From NCBI GenBank assembly GCA_965199845.1, contig CBDATZ010000038.1, positions 124,001 through 188,000 of the forward strand: a DNA stretch of 64,000 nucleotides. Reading direction: 5' to 3'. This DNA comes from Ilyomonas sp965199845. Lineage in GTDB: Bacteria > Bacteroidota > Bacteroidia > Chitinophagales > Chitinophagaceae. The first letter of the stretch is position 1; each line of letters begins with the position of its first letter. The position numbers were made by a program, and so were the translations under genes. The notes beneath the pieces were generated by a model. It saw only the letters and a program-made list of their open reading frames with translations, was not told where the DNA came from and did not search any database. Of the stretch, positions 26,034-34,861 are shown one piece after another.

Positions 26034-26070
26034 AAAAAGGCTTTGCATAATTTATTATGCAAAGCCTTTT
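26034..26070. terminator. bidirectional terminator after proS
   Basis: Arms AAAAGGCTTTGCATAA and TTATGCAAAGCCTTTT around a TTTA-type loop, with T-runs on both strands. It lies between proS and the small convergent gene at 26095-26259. Confidence 0.85.
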
Positions 26071-26094
26071 TATTATAAATTAATTAGCAACTTC

Positions 26095-26259
26095 TTACAT
26101 CAGGTTCATAGCCTTACTGAAATAAGTAACAGTGCCGGGCAATGCCAGCCAGAAAAATTTACGTGTGAAACCACCAATGTCGCACAACATAATAATCAGG
26201 ATGGCTAACCAGATAAAACACAACAGCCAGTACTTTGATGAAGATGTTCTTGATTCCAT
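26095..26259 (-). CDS. 54-residue membrane protein of unknown function
   Basis: A short frame reading MESRTSSSKYWLLCFIWLAI, then LIIMLCDIGG, FTRKFFWLAL and PGTVTYFSKAMNLM before TAA. A strongly hydrophobic segment (about residues 11-26) and a second weaker one (35-47) make a small inner-membrane protein likely. It begins with a polar Ser-rich cytoplasmic-type N-terminus and has no cleavable signal. A terminator lies just beyond its stop, supporting a real transcript. It sits between proS and ppa. I do not recognise a family. Confidence 0.55.
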   Translation of the reverse strand: MESRTSSSKYWLLCFIWLAILIIMLCDIGGFTRKFFWLALPGTVTYFSKAMNLM

Positions 26260-26336
26260 GTCAGTCTTTAATTTTCAACAAAAATAAATCTCAATCGGTT
26301 AAGCGAAAAGATTATTTTGAATTTAAAATGTATTGA

Positions 26337-26891
26337 TTACGCCTTATCGGTAAAAGTTGTTTTGTATAAATCCATAGCATCTCTTACAATCTGCAGCGCC
26401 CTGGCTTTATCGCCAAACTCTTCCACTTTTACACTTTTGTTTTCGAGTGTTTTATACTCTTCAAAAAAGTGCCGCATTTCGCTAAAGAAATGTTTGGGTA
26501 ATTCTTCGATATTATTGTAATAATTAATTGACGGATCATGGGCTGCTACAGCGATAATTTTGTCGTCAGCTTCGCCGCCATCCATCATCTGCATCACACC
26601 AATTACTTTGGCTTCTACCAAACACATAGGCTGTATGCTGATGAGCGACAGCACAAGGATATCCAGCGGATCTTTGTCATCGCCATACGTGCGCGGAATA
26701 AAGCCATAGTTGGCCGGGTAATAAAAAGAAGAATAAATAACACGGTCTAATTTTAGTAAACCCGATGGCTTGTCTATCTCGTACTTGGCGCGCGAACCTT
26801 GCGGAATCTCGATAATCGCATTTACAACTTCAGGTGCGTTTTCACCATAACTTACTCCATGCCAGGGATGAATTACATTTGTCGGTATCAC
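26337..26891 (-). CDS. ppa: inorganic pyrophosphatase (family I)
   Basis: 184 residues, cytoplasmic. Hydrolyses PPi to two phosphates. Family I active-site residues are seen in IIEIPQGSRAKYEIDK, YYPANYGFIPRTYGDDKDPLDILVL (Asp cluster binding metal; near residues 57-80) and DGGEADDKIIAV. The C-terminal segment LPKHFFSEMRHFFEEYKTLE is also characteristic. Slightly longer at the C-terminus than the E. coli enzyme. Single gene, 90 bp downstream of a lipoprotein gene on the same strand. Confidence 0.96.
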   Translation of the reverse strand: MIPTNVIHPWHGVSYGENAPEVVNAIIEIPQGSRAKYEIDKPSGLLKLDRVIYSSFYYPANYGFIPRTYGDDKDPLDILVLSLISIQPMCLVEAKVIGVMQMMDGGEADDKIIAVAAHDPSINYYNNIEELPKHFFSEMRHFFEEYKTLENKSVKVEEFGDKARALQIVRDAMDLYKTTFTDKA

Positions 26892-26981
26892 GTTTAAAAA
26901 TAATTTTAGATGATTGTCAGATATTGCTTTTTCGATTTTAAGCGAGCAAAGGTAAGCATCTCGGCGAAACCGGAGGCTGAT

Positions 26982-27386
26982 TTATAAATTACCATTCAAA
27001 GTATAAGACAAATCTACCAGCCAGCCGTTCCCGGTCTGAACAACTTTTACTTTGCGACCAATCTTATCAAATGAATTTTGATAGTTGATAACATGAACCG
27101 AATCGCTGATGGTATCTTCTTCCAAAATATTAATGGATGCACCTTGATATTGCACTTTATCGTCGTTGCTTTTATGCCTGTAATTGTTTTTTAGTTTTTC
27201 AAAATCTTTATCGTTTTCTTCATTACGAAGCATGTACGATTGTGCTTTTTCAAAATCTCCCTTCAGGCAGCCGTCAATAAATTCGCGCCCGGCATCAAAC
27301 GCATTCTCGGCTTTCGGATATTCGTCTTTGCAGCTTTGTGTAAAGAACAAAAGACAAAACAGGAATGTGAAAAAGAAAGATTTCAT
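26982..27386 (-). CDS. small lipoprotein, DUF4878-like
   Basis: 134 residues with a lipoprotein signal (MKSFFFTFLFCLLFFTQSC). The mature part starts with an acidic helix containing AFDAGREFIDGCLKGDFEKA, followed by a beta-rich half ending VKVVQTGNGWLVDLSYTLN. The shape resembles NTF2-like/DUF4878 domains, which begin with a helix about size-limited growth of a pocket and end in the GxWLVDL strand. Function unknown; located in the envelope. It is 20 bp downstream of the DUF5686 gene on the same strand and may be co-transcribed with it. Confidence 0.7.
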   Translation of the reverse strand: MKSFFFTFLFCLLFFTQSCKDEYPKAENAFDAGREFIDGCLKGDFEKAQSYMLRNEENDKDFEKLKNNYRHKSNDDKVQYQGASINILEEDTISDSVHVINYQNSFDKIGRKVKVVQTGNGWLVDLSYTLNGNL

Positions 27387-27406
27387 GTTGTGAAAGTAAA
27401 GAAGAA

Positions 27407-29878
27407 TTAATCTTCCTTTTTATTTGATAATAATCCGACTGCCGAAACACAAATGCCGCTCGTGTTACTGCCTTGCGGATTATACGTTTGAATAAAATCA
27501 ACCCGAAAAACTTTTAATATATTTTCTATCGAAAAATAATATTCTGCGTATTGCCTGTTTTTATATAACAATGTATTGCCGCCCACCACAAAAAACCAGT
27601 TCCATTTTTTAAGCAACGGAATTTTATTGGTTAATAAACCGTTCAAATGATATTCTGCGTGCGCTTCTGTATAAAAATCAGCCGTATTGCTTAGCGCATA
27701 AAAACGAGCTTGTAAAAACGTGCTTAAATAATCAGTTACCAATACGCTGCGGTTGCCATAATAATGCTGGTAATCGGGCGTGAAAAGTTGTTTCTGATTG
27801 ATAAAACCACCAGTCGTTATGTTATAACTGAAACGACCTGCCAGCTTCAAATCAATATCATCTTTTACATTAAATGTCCATTTGTTATAATTCACATCAC
27901 TGCCAAATAAATGAGGCAAACCTTGCGTAAACGTGGCCGTGAATGTTGGATACGAAGAACCCATATTGACAATACGATTGGGAAATTCTATGTATTTGGC
28001 GCCCGGCTGCCAGCCTACGCTTACCGAAGCAACGGCTGCCTGGTGACGTGGAAAATTATGATCTGTTATTTCTGTAGGATAATTAGGACCAAACGCTCTG
28101 TCTTTAGTATAAGAAATAGCCCAGCCGGTTGTATTTTCCAACGGCATTCTGTCCTGGTATTCGCCATAAGCGGTTACCGAAATGCCACCGGGAATTTCTT
28201 TGGTAAATGAAACTCTGCCAAACGGAGCTTCATAAATTTTTATGTAATTGCTGGTAAACAACAACGTGCTGATTGCATTGCTGAAAGCGGTAATTGGCTG
28301 ATTATTATTAACCTGGAAAACCCGTTTTCCACCCGATATATACCACGATGTCTGGTACTTTTTTCCATACGTATAAATGGCAGTCAGGTGTGAATTGAAA
28401 TGATGATTATGAAAGCCGTAACGTATTGTCGGGCTTATAAAAAGCGACTGCCGGTTCTTTGTCCATCGCTTTGTTATATCGGGCGACAAAATAAGGTTTG
28501 CGCCTTCCACCGTGTTGTAAGAAATAGTATTGATTAACGCATCAACAAAATAATCTGTCTTTCGTTTGGTATCGGTAAATGTTTGTCCGAACACAACCAG
28601 CGGAATAAGTTTCGGCTTGTTCTTAATATGATCAATCGAATCTAAATAATGCGGATTTTGCCTGATGATTTCCAAGCTGTCTTTTCGTTTATAATCAGCA
28701 ATTTCAATCGGCTGCAAAGGCAATGGGCGTGTGCTGTCCCAAAAAGAAACCGGCTGCTTTGTGGCACTGTCAGGATATTTGATAATAACGTTATTGAAGA
28801 AGTTTTTAGCAAATTCAGGATGCAGGTTAAAGTTGCTGTACACCTGCACAAAATTGCCATAACCCGAAAAGCCAAACAGGTTAAACGATGGATAAATCAC
28901 TTGCTGTTTTACGAGCCAAACACTATCAACCTGCGTATAAATCTGGTCAATTTTCAACCTGTCTAAATACTGCATTTGCTCGTCTTTCTGAACGCTTAGT
29001 TCAACACTATAAATGCGCCAGCTATCTTCAATAATATTGATATAACCGGCAAATACAGGCTCAAATGTGCGTTTCGGAATCACGCGGATATGATTAACCA
29101 GCAAGCCGTTATCATAAAAAGTTCCGTCTAATTTATAATCATAAAAAGAAAGCGCGCCATCGGCAATCGGCGACACAAAACCACGCGGGTTCAGGTTATC
29201 GCCAATCTTAATATTGTTACTATAAAATGAAATAATCTGCGGGTAGCTCAATCCGTAACCATTTGTACTGCCACTCACCCGTGTTGATAATACTTCTACC
29301 TTTTCTTTATTCGGCGCTTCTACCGACCATTTGGCATTGGTTTCAGAAAGAAAAAGCGTTTGATTTTGCGCTGTATCCAATCCCGGTAATTCAACTTTTT
29401 GTCCTAATACGCGCTTGGGAAAACTTTCCAATTGCAGCCTGCCTTTTATATAAACATCACATTGCAAAGCTTTTATTTCATGCTCATAAGAAGGTCGTTT
29501 TTTTATTGCGTTCCTGATGATTTCGTACGCCGGATTTTTGCCGCCCGATTTTACAATTACATTATTTACATTGTATTGCTGCAAAGGCAAATTAAAGTTG
29601 ATGGTTGCATTATTTGCCGTAACAGAAACTTCCAGTTCGCTCGACATATAACCAACGTGCTGCGCCACCAACGTATATTTTCCCGGTGCAACATCAATCG
29701 AATAATAACCATCCGCATTGGCAGAAACGCCTTGTGTTGTACCTTTCACAAGAACCGAAGAAAAGGGGAGAGTTTGTCCAAGTTCGCCTGTAATACGACC
29801 GCTTATTTTTTGTGCAAAAAGAGAGAAAGAAACCAAAAGGAGCAAGGTTACAGAAAAACAGTATTTATATCTTTTCAT
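27407..29878 (-). CDS. DUF5686 outer membrane protein with carboxypeptidase-regulatory-like domain
   Basis: 823 residues. Signal peptide (VTLLLLVSFSLFAQ), then a CarboxypepD_reg-like domain over residues ~23-105 (ISGRITGELGQTLPFSSVLV ... GKYTLVAQHVGYMS), then the DUF5686 region (NPAYEIIRNAIKKRPSYEHE) and a long C-terminal part rich in alternating aromatic residues that should form an outer-membrane barrel. There is no TonB plug. The family is common in Bacteroidota and its function is not established. A -7-like box (29902-29909) and a dispersed repeat lie just upstream of its ATG. Confidence 0.9.
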   Translation of the reverse strand: MKRYKYCFSVTLLLLVSFSLFAQKISGRITGELGQTLPFSSVLVKGTTQGVSANADGYYSIDVAPGKYTLVAQHVGYMSSELEVSVTANNATINFNLPLQQYNVNNVIVKSGGKNPAYEIIRNAIKKRPSYEHEIKALQCDVYIKGRLQLESFPKRVLGQKVELPGLDTAQNQTLFLSETNAKWSVEAPNKEKVEVLSTRVSGSTNGYGLSYPQIISFYSNNIKIGDNLNPRGFVSPIADGALSFYDYKLDGTFYDNGLLVNHIRVIPKRTFEPVFAGYINIIEDSWRIYSVELSVQKDEQMQYLDRLKIDQIYTQVDSVWLVKQQVIYPSFNLFGFSGYGNFVQVYSNFNLHPEFAKNFFNNVIIKYPDSATKQPVSFWDSTRPLPLQPIEIADYKRKDSLEIIRQNPHYLDSIDHIKNKPKLIPLVVFGQTFTDTKRKTDYFVDALINTISYNTVEGANLILSPDITKRWTKNRQSLFISPTIRYGFHNHHFNSHLTAIYTYGKKYQTSWYISGGKRVFQVNNNQPITAFSNAISTLLFTSNYIKIYEAPFGRVSFTKEIPGGISVTAYGEYQDRMPLENTTGWAISYTKDRAFGPNYPTEITDHNFPRHQAAVASVSVGWQPGAKYIEFPNRIVNMGSSYPTFTATFTQGLPHLFGSDVNYNKWTFNVKDDIDLKLAGRFSYNITTGGFINQKQLFTPDYQHYYGNRSVLVTDYLSTFLQARFYALSNTADFYTEAHAEYHLNGLLTNKIPLLKKWNWFFVVGGNTLLYKNRQYAEYYFSIENILKVFRVDFIQTYNPQGSNTSGICVSAVGLLSNKKED

Positions 29879-29901
29879 TCAATGCAATCAGGTTAATACA
29901 G

Positions 29902-29909
29902 CAAAAGTA
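29902..29909 (-). promoter_or_regulatory. predicted -7 box of the DUF5686 gene
   Basis: Minus-strand TACTTTTG fits TAnnTTTG and lies 24 nt before the ATG at 29878. The end of the dispersed repeat (GGTAACATAAAA on the minus strand) sits directly upstream, where a -33 element would be expected. Confidence 0.45.
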
Positions 29910-29915
29910 GTTTTA

Positions 29916-29977
29916 TGTTACCAGCTACAGTAACTCCGGTTCATCGTCTGTTGTGTCACTCACTTGTACGTTCTGAA
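29916..29977 (-). repeat. dispersed ~65-bp repeat, copy 2
   Basis: On the minus strand it runs TCAGAACG ... GTGAGTGACACAAC ... AACCGGAGTTAC ... GGTAACA. It aligns along its length with 63478-63546 with scattered mismatches. It lies just upstream of the DUF5686 gene in the same relative orientation as the 63.5 kb copy has to the TonB receptor gene. Confidence 0.75.
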
Positions 29978-30106
29978 AATAATGAAACAAATACAATCGA
30001 ACACGGATAACACAGTTTTTTTTACACGGTTAAAAATGATTTTACACGATAAAAAATCTTAACAATCCGTGCTTTCAATCCATATCATCCGTGTTCAATC
30101 TTCACA

Positions 30107-30460
30107 TCATCTTTTCCAAACCGCATAACTTCCTGTCAACGCCGCCATTCCAGAAACCAAACCGCCGATAACAGCTGTTGTAATCAGCAACGCAAAACCG
30201 GAACCACCAAAAGGCAATAGCAATGCCACTTTGCCCGACAGTAAATGTTCATTGGCTGCATCTAACAGCAAAGCTTGCAACAACCATAACAAAGCAATGG
30301 CTGTAAAGCCCGCCAGGAAAGACTTTCCGGGCGATTGTCTCAATATAAAAGCAACTAAAAAAGATGTTATGGCAAAGCTCCACCACCAAAAATAAAGCGG
30401 GAATGCAAAGCCAAGCAAAGCCGTTAACAGTATAGCGATGATGAATTTGTTAGTTGTCAT
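30107..30460 (-). CDS. small polytopic membrane protein of unknown function
   Basis: 117 residues from MTTNKFIIAILLTALL at 30460; the frame opens 12 codons higher, but this start gives the clean membrane protein. About four hydrophobic segments alternate with short loops (FAFPLYFWWWSFAITSFLVA; LAGFTAIALLWLLQALLL; GFALLITTAVIGGLVSGMAA). The gene overlaps the 3' end of the penicillin acylase gene by 11 bp, so it is translationally coupled to it. No family recognised; an accessory role to the acylase is only suggested by coupling. Confidence 0.75.
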   Translation of the reverse strand: MTTNKFIIAILLTALLGFAFPLYFWWWSFAITSFLVAFILRQSPGKSFLAGFTAIALLWLLQALLLDAANEHLLSGKVALLLPFGGSGFALLITTAVIGGLVSGMAALTGSYAVWKR

Positions 30461-32921
30461 GAAATGTAATTTTTCCTTTGTAATTACTGCCTGCAAAATC
30501 TTCTTTCTGTAATATCTGCAGTTTATAATATTGGTCTGTTATCCATTTGGTAACTCCGTTATCATAAAACTGGCTGCCCGGGTTTCCGCTTTGTCCGCCG
30601 GGATAAACGCCATACGCATTAATATCATCTGTAAGCTCTACAATCATGCGCCAGCTTGGTCCGTGCGATTTTTCTTTTATATACGCATTGATGATGTGCA
30701 AGCCGCCACCGGCATATACATCAGCTTTGCTAAACGCCGGAATTTTCAGCAAATGATTAAAGCCGCCCGAGCGGAATTTGCCCCATTCGAGTTTGTTCGT
30801 TTTTTGGGCTTCTTCCCACACCGGCATTGCTTTACGAAAAGCTTTTGCAATTACATCGGTAACGGTTTCTTTTTGCTTTGTTGTAATATCATCTGCAAAC
30901 TCATACGCCGTGTCTTTTAAAAGTGCTTCCAGCATGGTACTTTCATTCATGGCAGGCATTGGCAATTGGCTTTGTGCAAATTCATCGCCGTACATACAAA
31001 CTTCCAGACTATCCCACCAGGCTGTAAAAATGGATGGTCCAACTTCTCCTGGGTTGTTATATAAATTCCATTTGCGAAACGTATCCAAATAATTTTTTTC
31101 CGCATCATCCAGCTTTGCCCTTGTTATGTATTTTAATAAAACAGGTTTTGCCATTTCGGCAAATACATTGTAATTGTTTGTTTGTAAACGCATCATAGAA
31201 TCTGTTGTAATGCGATTCATGTTTCGCAGTTTCCGGTTAATCAGAAAACCTCTGTACATTTCTAAGTTTCCGCCTGTATAATACGGATAAGAAGTATCGT
31301 ACGCATATTGATTTGCGCTGCTTACAAAGCCACGAGCGGGATTGTGCAAAACGATATTTTCACTGTCCGGCACAATTCCCGCCCATTTAAAACGGTCGTC
31401 GTTACCTTCCATAACAAAATCGCCTTGCCGTTTCCATCTGGCAGCAAATGCACCTTGTTGTCTCATAGCAATATCGCCTTGCTTGGAGGCAAACACAAAG
31501 TTTTGTCCCGGGCATTCGTAAGAGTTAGTTGCCGCAACATAATCAGCAAAATTTTTGGCTTTGTCGAGCAGCAAAAATGTCTTTGCATCATTGCTTCCGG
31601 CATGGGCTGTCCAATGCATGGCATACGCTTTATTATCGTGCAGTTTATCATCGTACGTTTTGTCGTAGGTTACCGGACCCCACATCGTCATCGCGATATT
31701 TTCAACATGGTCCGGTTTGCCTTTTATCTTAATGATTTCCTTTCTGAAAGTGGTCGGCTGCCAGGTTCCGTTGTACCAATATTCCGTCATTGATGAGTCT
31801 TTAAACCGCACTTCATAATAATCTTTTACATCGCGGGAAGCATTGGTAACGCCCCACGCGCAATTATCGTTAAAACCAATAATTACAGAAGGTGCGCCGG
31901 GCAAACTGGCGCCATACACATTGCCGGATGTTGTGCTGATTTGTATCTCGAACCAAAGCGATGGCAGGTTTAAACCCAGGTGCGGGTCGTTACAAAGTAT
32001 CGGGCGACCGCTTTCTGTTTTGCTTCCTGAAACAGCCCAATTGTTGCTGCCGTTATTTTTATTTGGTAAATATTTCTTATCAGGACGGCTGAATGTATCT
32101 TTCTTAAAATTGAAATAATCAGAATCGGCGTCGGCCGGCAATTTTACTTTAAAAGCTGGTTTTGCAAAAACAGTTCCTTTCGGAAAAATCGGGTCAAGAG
32201 AATCCTGCCCGTAAGGGAATAATTTTTCAAACTGTTTTTTGGTAAAATAATTTTTGGCATTGGTCATTTCAAAGTCTTGTTCATAACCGGTTAAATCGTA
32301 CGCCATGTATTTTAAAAACAACGCCGTTTTCAGGTTTGTCCACGGCTCCGGTTTATAGTTGAGAATCTTATATTCAATCGGGTAATCATTTTCGTGCAAG
32401 CTATTAATATAGCTATTTACGCCTGCCGTATAAGCGTCCATCGCAGATTTAGTAAGTGTATCTGCTTCCATAACGGCAAGACTATTTTCAGCGGCATATA
32501 CCATTCCAATACGTCGGAAATATCTGTCAATCTTTAAAAAATTTGTGCCCGCAGAAGAATCGCCCATAATCTCGCAAAGTCTGCCAGCGGCGGCATAAGT
32601 TTGAAACTCCATTTGCCACAAACGAAACTTCGCGTGTACATAACCTTCGGCGAAATATGCATCGCTTTCTTTTTCAGCAAACACATGCGGAACAAGGCGT
32701 TCATCTAAATACACTTCTGTTTTTCCCTGCAAGCCGTTTACATCAATATCCAAATTAAACAAAGCTTTTGCTGATTCTGCATTTTGCCAAAAGCCTTTGG
32801 ATGGCGACAGAAAGAAACCCATTCTCGGCGTTTTACTTTTTCCGGCGGGCAACTGAATATCGAGAACAAAAATGAGAGCTATGGTAATGATGGCAGATAT
32901 GATAAGCGGAACGATTCTCAT
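30450..32921 (-). CDS. penicillin acylase family protein (N-terminal nucleophile hydrolase)
   Basis: 823 residues. A single N-terminal hydrophobic segment (VPLIISAIITIALIFVLDI) anchors or exports it, then the alpha-chain region (DERLVPHVFAEKESDAYFAEG, YVHAKFRLWQME). The autoproteolytic site and N-terminal Ser nucleophile of the beta chain are in NNGSNNWAVSGSKTESG (around residue 290), followed by NDPHLGLNLPSLWFEI and VIIGFNDNCAWGVTNA, all family hallmarks. Periplasmic amidohydrolase; natural substrates may be acyl-homoserine lactones, peptides or other amides. The small membrane protein gene downstream overlaps by 11 bp. Confidence 0.93.
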   Translation of the reverse strand: MRIVPLIISAIITIALIFVLDIQLPAGKSKTPRMGFFLSPSKGFWQNAESAKALFNLDIDVNGLQGKTEVYLDERLVPHVFAEKESDAYFAEGYVHAKFRLWQMEFQTYAAAGRLCEIMGDSSAGTNFLKIDRYFRRIGMVYAAENSLAVMEADTLTKSAMDAYTAGVNSYINSLHENDYPIEYKILNYKPEPWTNLKTALFLKYMAYDLTGYEQDFEMTNAKNYFTKKQFEKLFPYGQDSLDPIFPKGTVFAKPAFKVKLPADADSDYFNFKKDTFSRPDKKYLPNKNNGSNNWAVSGSKTESGRPILCNDPHLGLNLPSLWFEIQISTTSGNVYGASLPGAPSVIIGFNDNCAWGVTNASRDVKDYYEVRFKDSSMTEYWYNGTWQPTTFRKEIIKIKGKPDHVENIAMTMWGPVTYDKTYDDKLHDNKAYAMHWTAHAGSNDAKTFLLLDKAKNFADYVAATNSYECPGQNFVFASKQGDIAMRQQGAFAARWKRQGDFVMEGNDDRFKWAGIVPDSENIVLHNPARGFVSSANQYAYDTSYPYYTGGNLEMYRGFLINRKLRNMNRITTDSMMRLQTNNYNVFAEMAKPVLLKYITRAKLDDAEKNYLDTFRKWNLYNNPGEVGPSIFTAWWDSLEVCMYGDEFAQSQLPMPAMNESTMLEALLKDTAYEFADDITTKQKETVTDVIAKAFRKAMPVWEEAQKTNKLEWGKFRSGGFNHLLKIPAFSKADVYAGGGLHIINAYIKEKSHGPSWRMIVELTDDINAYGVYPGGQSGNPGSQFYDNGVTKWITDQYYKLQILQKEDFAGSNYKGKITFHDN

Positions 32922-33081
32922 TACAGCATTTGATTAAGGTTGTAAAGTAAATATATTTTAAGTGATTCTATTGCTTTCGCATCTTTGATAACGTAGATAA
33001 AGATGATATATGAATGTCATCTTCTGAATGTCATCTTCTTTACACTTACATTTATATTTTTACACCTAACTTATCGCTTTC

Positions 33082-33860
33082 ATGCAGAAAGACAAACAAG
33101 TCTTTACCAGCCGCTCGCCATTACGTTATCCCGGTGGCAAAACACGCGGTATCTCTTTCATCACGCAATATTTTCCAACCAATATAACAGAGATGATATC
33201 GCCTTTTTTTGGCGGCGGTTCTATTGAATTGCACATGGCTGCAAAAGGTATAACAGTATTGGGTTTTGATGTTTTTCAGCCTCTTATTGAATTTTGGCAA
33301 TGCCTGCAGGACGAGCCTGAATGGTTAGCCAAAGAAATTGAAAAATGGCACCCGATTATCAAAAGAAAGTTTCTATCATTTACAAAAAATCCAAAACTCA
33401 ATTTCCTGAAAAGATTAAACGCGCCGCTGTGTATTATGTATTGAACCGGTCTTCTTTTTCCGGCGCTACTTTGTCCGGCGGCATGTCGCCTGAACATCCG
33501 CGTTTTACGCCTTCGGCTATTGAAAGAATCAGGACGTTTTACAATCCGAATTTTACAGTTCGGCAAGCTTCTTTTGAAGAATCTGTTTTACAATATCTTG
33601 ATTTGTTTTGTTATCTCGATCCGCCTTATGTAATTAAAAGTTCTTTGTATGGAAAGAAAGGAAATGCGCATAAAGACTTTAACCACGAAGCTTTGGCTGC
33701 TATTTTATTACAAAGAAAAAACTGGATTTTGTCTTATAATGATTGTAAAGAAATCAGAGACTTATATAACGGATTCCGCATCATTACACCCGAATGGAAA
33801 TACGGTATGTCGAATGATAAAGCTTCTAAAGAAGTATTGATATTGAGTGATGATATTTGA
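33082..33860 (+). pseudogene. Dam-type (D12 class) DNA adenine methylase with one frameshift
   Basis: Two overlapping frames together make one ~260-residue D12-class N6-adenine methyltransferase. The first (33082-33444) has motif I-like PLRYPGGKTRGI and SPFFGGGSIEL. The second (to 33860) has YYVLNRSSFSGATLSGGMS, the catalytic YLDPPYVI and NWILSYNDCKEIRDLY. Adding one A to the A6 run at 33384-33389 joins them (FTKKSKTQFPEK). As read the gene would not make active enzyme unless slippage restores the frame. No restriction partner is adjacent, so it would be an orphan methylase. Possible explanations: sequencing error, real inactivation, or slippage-based switching. Confidence 0.85.
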
Positions 33861-33932
33861 TGATAATGTAAAACCTTAGTAAGAGGAAAAATGAAAGTTG
33901 AACAATCAAATCAAAATAAATTTATCATCTTT

Positions 33933-34859
33933 TCAGTTCTTTTTTTTCTCCAAAAAAATCTCCGCCATCATACAACGAACACTGCCGCCGCCAACGGTTT
34001 CAATGGTTGAAATAGAAACAGGAAGAAGATGCGTGTGCTTATAAAATTGTTGTTTCTGATTATCGGTTAATGAATTAAATGCTTGCTGGCTGAGTATTGT
34101 ATAAAGCGTTTCATCTTCACTTGTTACCTGCAACATATTGCCTGCGTATTGATGCACCTGTTTCATTGTAATGTCTATGATTTCGTGCCCGGTTTCTGAA
34201 AGTGATGTCATTACTTGATTCCTTTCGTTTTCATCCCTGATAGAAGACAAACAAATCACGGCGTAACCTTCGCCCAAATGCATAATTACATTGGTGTGAT
34301 ACACATCGGTTCCGTTATCGTCTTTCGAATAAAACGTATTGATTGTATAGTGATGCGAATCGGCAAATTGCTGCAATAAACCTTTGTCTGTTCGCGGCGA
34401 AAGACAAGCATAAATAATTTTATTTTGATGGTCAATAATCATGCTGCCTGTTCCTTCTAAATAAAGCTTTTCAGCATCATAAGTCGTCCAGTCTTCTGTA
34501 TTGGTTACAATAAAATTATCTTTCAAAGTTTGTATTAAATCGCTCCGTACTTCGATGCGGCGGTTGGCTGCGAACATAGGAAATGTTGCTACGGTTCCAT
34601 CCTGTAACGTGCAAAACCAGTTGTTAGGAAACACCGCATCCGGCTTTATTGGATAAGGCGTGTCTTCAATAACAACAACATTAATTTTGTATGAGCGAAG
34701 CAAGGTTACAAAATCATCAAACTCTTGTACAGCTTGCTTTTGCACTTCGTGTTCGTTCATCGTAACACTTCCCTGGAACACATTGTTTGCTGCTGTTTCT
34801 GCATTAAAACCAAAACTTGCCGGGCGTATCATCAATATCGTGCTGGCTGTTTGTTTCAT
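33933..34859 (-). CDS. ctlX: citrulline hydrolase CtlX-type amidinohydrolase
   Basis: 308 residues from MKQTASTILMIRPASFG at 34859; the frame opens 14 codons earlier inside the upstream gene. Pentein-fold hydrolase of the guanidino-group-modifying superfamily. Visible: PDAVFPNNWF (Asp/Asn substrate contact), LEGTGSMIID, the catalytic His in DVYHTNVIMH, and the C-terminal catalytic Cys in ETVGGGSVRCMMAEIFL. CtlX relatives cleave citrulline to ornithine, CO2 and ammonia. It follows the arginine deiminase gene after 2 bp, giving a plausible arginine to citrulline to ornithine route without ornithine carbamoyltransferase. Family call firm; citrulline as substrate is by family and context. Confidence 0.85.
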   Translation of the reverse strand: MKQTASTILMIRPASFGFNAETAANNVFQGSVTMNEHEVQKQAVQEFDDFVTLLRSYKINVVVIEDTPYPIKPDAVFPNNWFCTLQDGTVATFPMFAANRRIEVRSDLIQTLKDNFIVTNTEDWTTYDAEKLYLEGTGSMIIDHQNKIIYACLSPRTDKGLLQQFADSHHYTINTFYSKDDNGTDVYHTNVIMHLGEGYAVICLSSIRDENERNQVMTSLSETGHEIIDITMKQVHQYAGNMLQVTSEDETLYTILSQQAFNSLTDNQKQQFYKHTHLLPVSISTIETVGGGSVRCMMAEIFLEKKKN

Positions 34860-34861
34860 AG

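Noticed and set aside
25999..26208. 69-codon plus-strand frame after proS
   Set aside because: It runs across the strong terminator hairpin and lies opposite the small membrane protein gene; no protein-like features.
33011..33043. Tandem copy of GAATGTCATCTTCT before the methylase gene
   Set aside because: Only two copies of a short word in A/T-rich DNA; no evidence of function.
33384..33389. Phase variation of the methylase as the preferred explanation
   Set aside because: An A6 run is too short for confident phase variation, and other single-base shifts in this sequence point to error or simple loss.
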